A stretch of 9,692 nucleotides of DNA from Prevotellaceae bacterium. Its GTDB lineage: Bacteria > Bacteroidota > Bacteroidia > Bacteroidales > Bacteroidaceae. Positions 6,201 through 9,692 of the stretch are shown in pieces. Position 1 is the stretch's first letter, and each line of letters begins with the position of its first letter. The DNA is taken from NCBI GenBank assembly GCA_021204545.1, contig JAJPZF010000095.1, forward strand, positions 1 through 9,692. Direction: 5' to 3'. The position numbers and the translations under genes are program-made. Below the pieces are notes generated by a model. The model saw only the letters and a program-made list of their open reading frames with translations. It ran no database searches and had not been told where the DNA came from.

Positions 6201-7787
6201 CAGGAGCAGAAAGACGACGTGTCGGGCATGTTCGTCGACCTGTCGTCGCTGCAGAACCAGTCCAACGAGCTGGCGGGAACGATAACGGGGCTGAACGGCG
6301 ACATTGACAGCACCACCGACCAGATAGCGGGAATGGGCGAGGGTGCGGCTGGCGCGGCGGGGAGCTTCGCCATGGTGGAGATGATAGTCAAGAAGGTCAA
6401 CGCAAACGTGCAGTCCATGAACGACCTCTTGGACGAGATGGGGCTCGGGGACAGCAAGTTCGCGGAAGGGTGGAAGGACTTCGCGGAGAGTTCCCAATAT
6501 GCCACGCAGGGTATAGAGGACTTAAAGAGCGGCAACATCGTAGGGGTGGCGGCGGACGTGTTAGGCAGCTTCCGCACGCTCGGCAACGCCATCGGCAAGT
6601 GGACGGGCAGCAAGCTGTTCGGGGAGAGGGACACAAACCTTCAGGAGGACATAGAGAAGATGACCTCCGCCAACAAGGACCTCGAGACGGCAATCAAGGC
6701 CCTGACCACGGTCATGGGCGATAACACCACGTCGCTGGCCGACGCGTCGAAGACCTACGAGAATGCGTTGGCGGACCTCGAGAACGCGCAGGCCAACACG
6801 CAGGAGATGATGTCGCGCAGCGGCGCGGACTACAGCAACGGCTTCCTCGGCATCGGCGGCAAGAAGTCGTCGAACACCAAGATAAACAAGGGCATGACCG
6901 CCTCCGACTGGAAAGCGGTGTCCGAGGCGGCGGGCGTTACCGTCACGAGCGCCTCGGATTTCTGGAACCTCACCTCGGAGCAGATGTGGAACGTGAGCAC
7001 CTACGCGGCGTCTTACTACGCGAAGATAAAGAACCTCGCCGACGACGGCTACAGGGACGCGGCACAGTACATGGACGAGTACTGCAACTACTATCAGGAG
7101 TTGCTCGACCTACAGGATGAATACGCCACCAAGCTCACGGCCACGACCTTCGACTCCGTGGTTGACCAGTTCAAGTCCGCCATTTCCGACATGACGCACA
7201 GCGCGGCGGACTTCGCCGACGACTTCGAGAGCATGATGAAGGAGGCCGTCATATCCTCCATGATATCGGACACTTACGCCGAACGTCTGGAATCGTGGTT
7301 TGAGGATTTCAAAGCGGCCATGGAGTCAGGCAGCACGCTCACCTCGGCGGAGCAGTCGAAGCTGAAGGACAGCTATATGGACATCGTGAGCGACGCCAAA
7401 GCCGAGATAGAGTCCCTTTACGCCACCATGGGATGGTCGCGCGAGGGGTATTCCCAGTCGGCCTCCACGGGCGCGTTCTCCTCCATGAGCGAGGACACCG
7501 GCGAAGAGCTCAACGGAAGGTTCACCGCCCTTCAGGAGGCGGGCTACGGCATATTGGACAAGGTCGGCGGCATGGCGGGGAACATCGCCGACATGATGGG
7601 CCTCATCGCCGAGCAGGTGGCGGCGGTCGAGGGCGTCGCGGACATCGCGCGCGACTCGCGCGACATACTGGCCTCCTCCTATCTGGAGTTGCAGGCCATC
7701 AACGAGAACACGGTCCTGTCCGCGCAGCGGCTGGCCGAGACGAACAGATACCTGAAACTTGTAAAGGAGAACACTGACAAGCTATGA
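3234..7787 (+). CDS. Tape measure protein
   Basis: This very long protein (1517 residues) sets tail length and runs down the tail lumen. It is dominated by heptad-rich, Ala/Glu/Lys/Gln-rich helix. An N-terminal coiled coil covers about residues 5-70 (EEVIRLRQEVARLQTALGDL), with others near 170-360 and 540-720. A hydrophobic segment at 399-422 (AGLAFIATPLGAVIGAIVL...) followed by KKWF is the membrane-like stretch usual in tape measures, probably used at genome entry. Next come a short FNFQWDDAKESL region (505-516), a Gln-rich stretch (680-693) and an Ala/Gly hydrophobic segment GEGAAGAAGSFAMVEMIV (1035-1052). The end is KLVKENTDKL, typical of Bacteroidales tape measures. I see no lysozyme or peptidase motif. 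At about 0.15 nm per residue the tail would be near 230 nm. The start is an ATG six bases after the chaperone frame, with an AAGATT leader. Confidence 0.93.
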   Translation: MATLAFKVEADYEEVIRLRQEVARLQTALGDLSKTGTPEEIARLEGRLTECTGRMRQLVTAAADYGAHLERDVVTSVESAAKGFGSFTAGARGAASQLDALRTGDTKEKIDALSLAIQNNETVLAQSVATVNRWKEDARDAFERGDADGLKAITEDINEEISKIRQLSADTADYRSALQEVLSLTGQGGDTAKVPMLFASEEDMQRVDELRERISGLREEIASIGAEGGDTSALTKELTETSDELGQCELKAAQTAAALGTDLGGRASEAQEKLYELNEAIAEQETAIEGLRGSVGEAREAYEALQNSGGATSDELEAAAATYNTLSENLLKAEERLAALKAEQREAAEGWSDISKEISEHDSVLTRMLGGYDNYKAILGQLPGPLRSAISGIQGMTRAGLAFIATPLGAVIGAIVLALMALKKWFTSSAEGQRAFAKITGYVNGILGQLGEIVLRVGKAIYTAFTEPKKAIASLWEALKTNLLNRVQAVGGIFTKFGDVVKNAFNFQWDDAKESLKELGDQFMQLATGVENLSDKAAQAVNKAKSAAEESASIASERQQLEMDESQFKVRREEIGMKMAEQGAIYRNTSLSQSERKKALDEYKKYNDELTQEELKYAKKNLELVQRENALTTNPLEAEKAENEAKARVAAVEREGAQRLATLARTESSIAKMGESALRQQQQQLKQQQQLGQELLALRQKNQQAETDLMEEGTGKKLEKIRADYEAQEAEIAKQEAKWRQSNKTAGVTGLGANGLTEEQQAETDRARNLNSAKRDRQEEDVWRQEKEALNDYLKSYGTYEQQKLAITEEYEEKIRAAQTLGEKMQLTAQKDKDLKEVDMKFLDNTDWGAIFAKIDNYSTEYLNSLKGRLTEMLSDKDLTAEQAKVLGDKLAEINKQLIDRSSTWKDALGLVNERTREQRKLQEDLVNLQDQLNRAEADKLDVDNQILDVKQQICDYVEEKIGVHLDVDDIDMQAADDILHQMADAGSTQEQKDDVSGMFVDLSSLQNQSNELAGTITGLNGDIDSTTDQIAGMGEGAAGAAGSFAMVEMIVKKVNANVQSMNDLLDEMGLGDSKFAEGWKDFAESSQYATQGIEDLKSGNIVGVAADVLGSFRTLGNAIGKWTGSKLFGERDTNLQEDIEKMTSANKDLETAIKALTTVMGDNTTSLADASKTYENALADLENAQANTQEMMSRSGADYSNGFLGIGGKKSSNTKINKGMTASDWKAVSEAAGVTVTSASDFWNLTSEQMWNVSTYAASYYAKIKNLADDGYRDAAQYMDEYCNYYQELLDLQDEYATKLTATTFDSVVDQFKSAISDMTHSAADFADDFESMMKEAVISSMISDTYAERLESWFEDFKAAMESGSTLTSAEQSKLKDSYMDIVSDAKAEIESLYATMGWSREGYSQSASTGAFSSMSEDTGEELNGRFTALQEAGYGILDKVGGMAGNIADMMGLIAEQVAAVEGVADIARDSRDILASSYLELQAINENTVLSAQRLAETNRYLKLVKENTDKL
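5271..5312 (+). repeat. CAG/CAA-rich tract encoding glutamines in the tape measure
   Basis: The tract encodes Q5-L-K-Q4-L-G-Q (residues 680-693 of the tape measure), using mostly CAG with two CAA codons. It is a short, interrupted trinucleotide repeat within a coiled-coil region. Such tracts can gain or lose codons by slippage without breaking the frame, so tape measure length could vary here by single residues. Confidence 0.5.
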
Positions 7788-8215
7788 CAAGCCAGAAGGA
7801 ACAACTTTTGATAAACGGGCACGACGCTTGGGACCTCTGCGGAGCCGTGATGGGCAGCGGTTTCATCGACGCGCTCTCCTCACCCGCGCCGATGAAGGAC
7901 TACATAGAGGGCACGTCGCGCCTGACGCACGGCAAGACGGTCATCACCGACAACGCGCGGAGGGCATCCCGCGAGGTGACGCTGCGCTTCAACATACACG
8001 GCGACACCGAGGCGGAGTTCAACGAGCACCGCGCGGCGTTCTACGACCTGCTCTACGCCGGGGAGGTGACCGTACAGGTGCTCTACGATGGCACGGGCGG
8101 TGACGTGTACCACCTCGTCTACAAGAAACCCTCGGAATACGCCGGGAACCGCCGGCGCACGTTCTGCACCGTGGCCGTGAAGTTCGAGGAGCCCGACCCG
8201 ACATACAGAAGTTGA
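7784..8215 (+). CDS. Distal tail protein-like (Dit position)
   Basis: This 143-residue protein starts at the ATG of an ATGA junction with the tape measure stop codon, so the two are probably translationally coupled. An AAGGAG run at 7764-7769 lies too far upstream to be a standard binding site. The N-terminal part has a strand INGHDAWDLCGAVMG (10-24), a loop SSPAPMKDYIEGTSRLTHGK (32-51), then strands ASREVTLRFNIHG (61-73), a helix EAEFNEHRAAFYDLLYAG (76-93) and strands EVTVQVLYDG and DVYHLVYKKPSEY. It closes with RRTFCTVAVKFEEPDPTYRS. This strand-helix-strand plan and the closing 'V-x-F-x-E-P-x-P-x-x-R' pattern resemble the N-terminal ring domain of Dit-type proteins. These form a hexamer at the tube end and hold the hub. 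It has no carbohydrate-binding extension. The function rests on position and fold pattern. Confidence 0.65.
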   Translation: MTSQKEQLLINGHDAWDLCGAVMGSGFIDALSSPAPMKDYIEGTSRLTHGKTVITDNARRASREVTLRFNIHGDTEAEFNEHRAAFYDLLYAGEVTVQVLYDGTGGDVYHLVYKKPSEYAGNRRRTFCTVAVKFEEPDPTYRS

Positions 8216-8234
8216 ATTATCAAATAATCAAGAT
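8216..8234 (+). promoter_or_regulatory. AT-rich translation leader of the tail hub gene
   Basis: The 19-base gap is almost free of G and C and holds ATTAT-CAA-ATAAT, a weak inverted repeat at 8216-8228, just before the ATG. There is no Shine-Dalgarno sequence. It looks like the unstructured A/T-rich leader typical of Bacteroidota starts rather than a terminator or operator. Confidence 0.4.
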
Positions 8235-9692
8235 ATGGACAACAACCTCACATGCCTCGTAGTGGCGCGTTACGAATACCGCGCCGGCGTGCCGCGCCTG
8301 AAGGTCGGCGGCAAGGAGTACACCGTGGCGGATTCAGCGGCGGTGACGCGCAACGGCGATGTCTTGGAAGGGCTCACCGCCGAGAGCGAGCTGCTGAAGG
8401 AGGATGGCACGCGCGTCGCGCTTGGCTCGCTGCTTGGCTCGTGGAACGCCGTGGTGGAGTCGCGCATACTCGTCGTCGGCCTGAACGACGGGGCCGAGGG
8501 ACACTACGAGATTGGCGTGGAGGACTACATCACGCTGCCATTCACGACGGCCGAACCCATATACCTGCGGCTGGGCGACTGGGCCGACCTCACGCCCGTC
8601 ATGGACGAAGGCACGGCGGGGCAGTTCGGCAAGCGCTACGAGGTGTGCGACTTCCCCAAGCCGGAACTCAACACGTCCACTGGAGGCTACGACTACGAGC
8701 TGCGTCTGGACGCCTATTACATGAAGTGGAAGAACAAGATGTTCCGCTACATCGCGCAGGCGGTCAGCCTCGGCGAGGAGGCGCAGGGCGAGGCATCGTG
8801 GAGTCTCACGGCCACGCTCGACGTGCATCTGGAAGTGCTCTTGAGAAACCTCACGGCATTGGGCTACACCTACGGCGGCGAGGCGTTCGCCTACGGGATT
8901 GACTGGGACCGGGCCGACACCGAGGCGCGTTACATCAGCTATTCGGGCGTGAACATCTTCGATGCGCTCTCCCTTATGGCGGACAGTTTCCACTGCGAGT
9001 GGTGGATGGAGGACAACCGCATACGCTTCGGCCGCCTCGAACATTCAGACCTCGTGCAGGTGCGTGCCGGCGTCGAGGCGGAGACGATTAAGCGCACGGA
9101 TTCCGCAGGCGCCTACGCCACGAGGATATACGCCTTCGGCGCGGAGCGCAACCTGCAGAGCGACTACCGCTCCACGGCGGACGAGGTCACCGTGGGCGGC
9201 GTGGTACAGCGCCGCCTCATGCTCCCCGAGGACGTGCCCTACGTGGACGCATGGCGTTACGACGCGTCCGGGAACAAGGTCTACACGACCGGGTACAAGA
9301 CTGCCGAGGACGGCAGCAAGGTCTATATAGGGGACACAGGATACGGCGACCTCGAGGGAGAGGTGACGCTGTGCGGCTACCGCGTCACGCAGGGCACGGA
9401 CTCGGACGGCAACGTCACCCTGACGAAGGAGTACGTCACGGAGGAGGAGTACGCCGCGCTCACGCCCATGGCCGTCACCGAGGCGGTGGAGGCGGTGGTG
9501 ACGGCCGAAGACATCTACCCGCGCACGGCGGACGAGGTGAAGGCGGTGTCCGTCTACTGGAAGATGTTCGACCGCTCCGACGAGAGCGACCAAGGCACAC
9601 TCGTGTACGACGACATCGACCCCGTCTACAAGGACACGACGTTCGACCCGGACACCTACATCGCGGAGCGTTATCCCGACAGCAACACGCTC
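8235..9692 (+). CDS. Tail hub / tail-associated protein (Tal, prophage tail endopeptidase-like), 3' end outside window
   Basis: The frame is open from ATG 8235 to the last base of the window, giving the first 486 residues. The protein begins MDNNLTCLVVARYEYRAGVP and continues with beta-rich sequence. Residues about 215-307 carry the best signature: SYSGVNIFDALSLMADSFHC (235-254), then EWWMEDNRIRFGRLEH, and TRIYAFGAERNL (296-307). That 'one domain entering, Trp-rich strand, then R-x-YAFG-x-x-RNL' arrangement matches baseplate-hub proteins of the gp27/Tal type from Bacteroidales phages. The later EDIYPR motif also fits. The hub trimer closes the tube below the Dit ring and carries downstream tip or lytic domains. 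Any peptidase, lysozyme or receptor-binding domain would lie past the window edge, so enzymatic function cannot be judged. An Asp/Gly/Thr-rich stretch after residue 330 looks like loops or an inserted domain. Confidence 0.72.
   Translation, partial: MDNNLTCLVVARYEYRAGVPRLKVGGKEYTVADSAAVTRNGDVLEGLTAESELLKEDGTRVALGSLLGSWNAVVESRILVVGLNDGAEGHYEIGVEDYITLPFTTAEPIYLRLGDWADLTPVMDEGTAGQFGKRYEVCDFPKPELNTSTGGYDYELRLDAYYMKWKNKMFRYIAQAVSLGEEAQGEASWSLTATLDVHLEVLLRNLTALGYTYGGEAFAYGIDWDRADTEARYISYSGVNIFDALSLMADSFHCEWWMEDNRIRFGRLEHSDLVQVRAGVEAETIKRTDSAGAYATRIYAFGAERNLQSDYRSTADEVTVGGVVQRRLMLPEDVPYVDAWRYDASGNKVYTTGYKTAEDGSKVYIGDTGYGDLEGEVTLCGYRVTQGTDSDGNVTLTKEYVTEEEYAALTPMAVTEAVEAVVTAEDIYPRTADEVKAVSVYWKMFDRSDESDQGTLVYDDIDPVYKDTTFDPDTYIAERYPDSNTL

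Noticed and set aside
4776..6497. 573-codon open frame on the - strand inside the tape measure gene
   Set aside because: It is a shadow of the tape measure: the GC-rich, codon-biased gene leaves few stop codons in the antisense frame. The product is an improbable Leu/Val/Arg/His-rich sequence with no recognisable domain and no plausible start context.
8216..8228. ATTAT-CAA-ATAAT palindrome as an operator or terminator
   Set aside because: The stem is five A-T pairs with a three-base loop, too weak to terminate, and simple AT-rich leaders give such matches by chance.
1..9692. A new defence, regulatory or mobile system hidden in the window
   Set aside because: Every gap longer than 20 bases is accounted for, all ten genes fit standard head-tail assembly, and no extra cargo gene, reverse transcriptase, template repeat or invertible segment was visible.

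Overview
The window is a contiguous piece of the head-tail and tail morphogenesis module of a long-tailed (siphovirus-like) phage or prophage. The host is probably a member of the Bacteroidota, most likely a GC-rich Bacteroidales. Three things point there. The proteins match the set I know from Bacteroidales siphophages and prophages: the DUF6706-like connector, the WYG...AAVTPATL major tail protein, and the tail hub with a YAFGAERNL motif. Several starts have an A/T-rich leader and no Shine-Dalgarno sequence. Coding DNA is about 60 % GC by spot counts, while some gene junctions are far more AT-rich. Genus cannot be fixed from the sequence, and nothing here (integrase, att site, host gene) separates an integrated prophage from a free phage.

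All ten genes lie on the + strand, tightly packed or overlapping, in the canonical siphophage order. First come the 3' end of the major capsid protein gene (1-629), then four small neck and completion genes: a DUF6706-like head-tail connector (633-959), a putative head-closure protein (961-1299), an HK97-gp10-like protein (1287-1589) and a putative tail terminator (1586-1981). The major tail protein (1986-2561) follows, preceded by an 80-base island of only 26 % GC and followed by a probable intrinsic terminator (2600-2637). Next is a two-frame tail assembly chaperone gene (2656-3036, continued in the -1 frame to 3227), then the 1517-residue tape measure protein (3234-7787), a distal tail protein-like gene (7784-8215), and the start of the tail hub or tail-associated protein (8235 to the window end, still open).

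Together these genes finish the capsid portal vertex, polymerise the tail tube to a length set by the tape measure, and start the distal tip that contacts the host. The chaperone and its frameshifted extension would coat the tape measure and recruit major tail protein subunits. The receptor-binding proteins, holin/lysin and any lysogeny genes lie outside the window.

I see no RNA gene, insertion sequence, CRISPR array or defence system, and no evidence of a wholly new system. The points most worth a second look are the non-canonical -1 frameshift site in the chaperone, the terminator and AT-rich island flanking the major tail protein gene, and a cysteine cluster in the head-closure protein.
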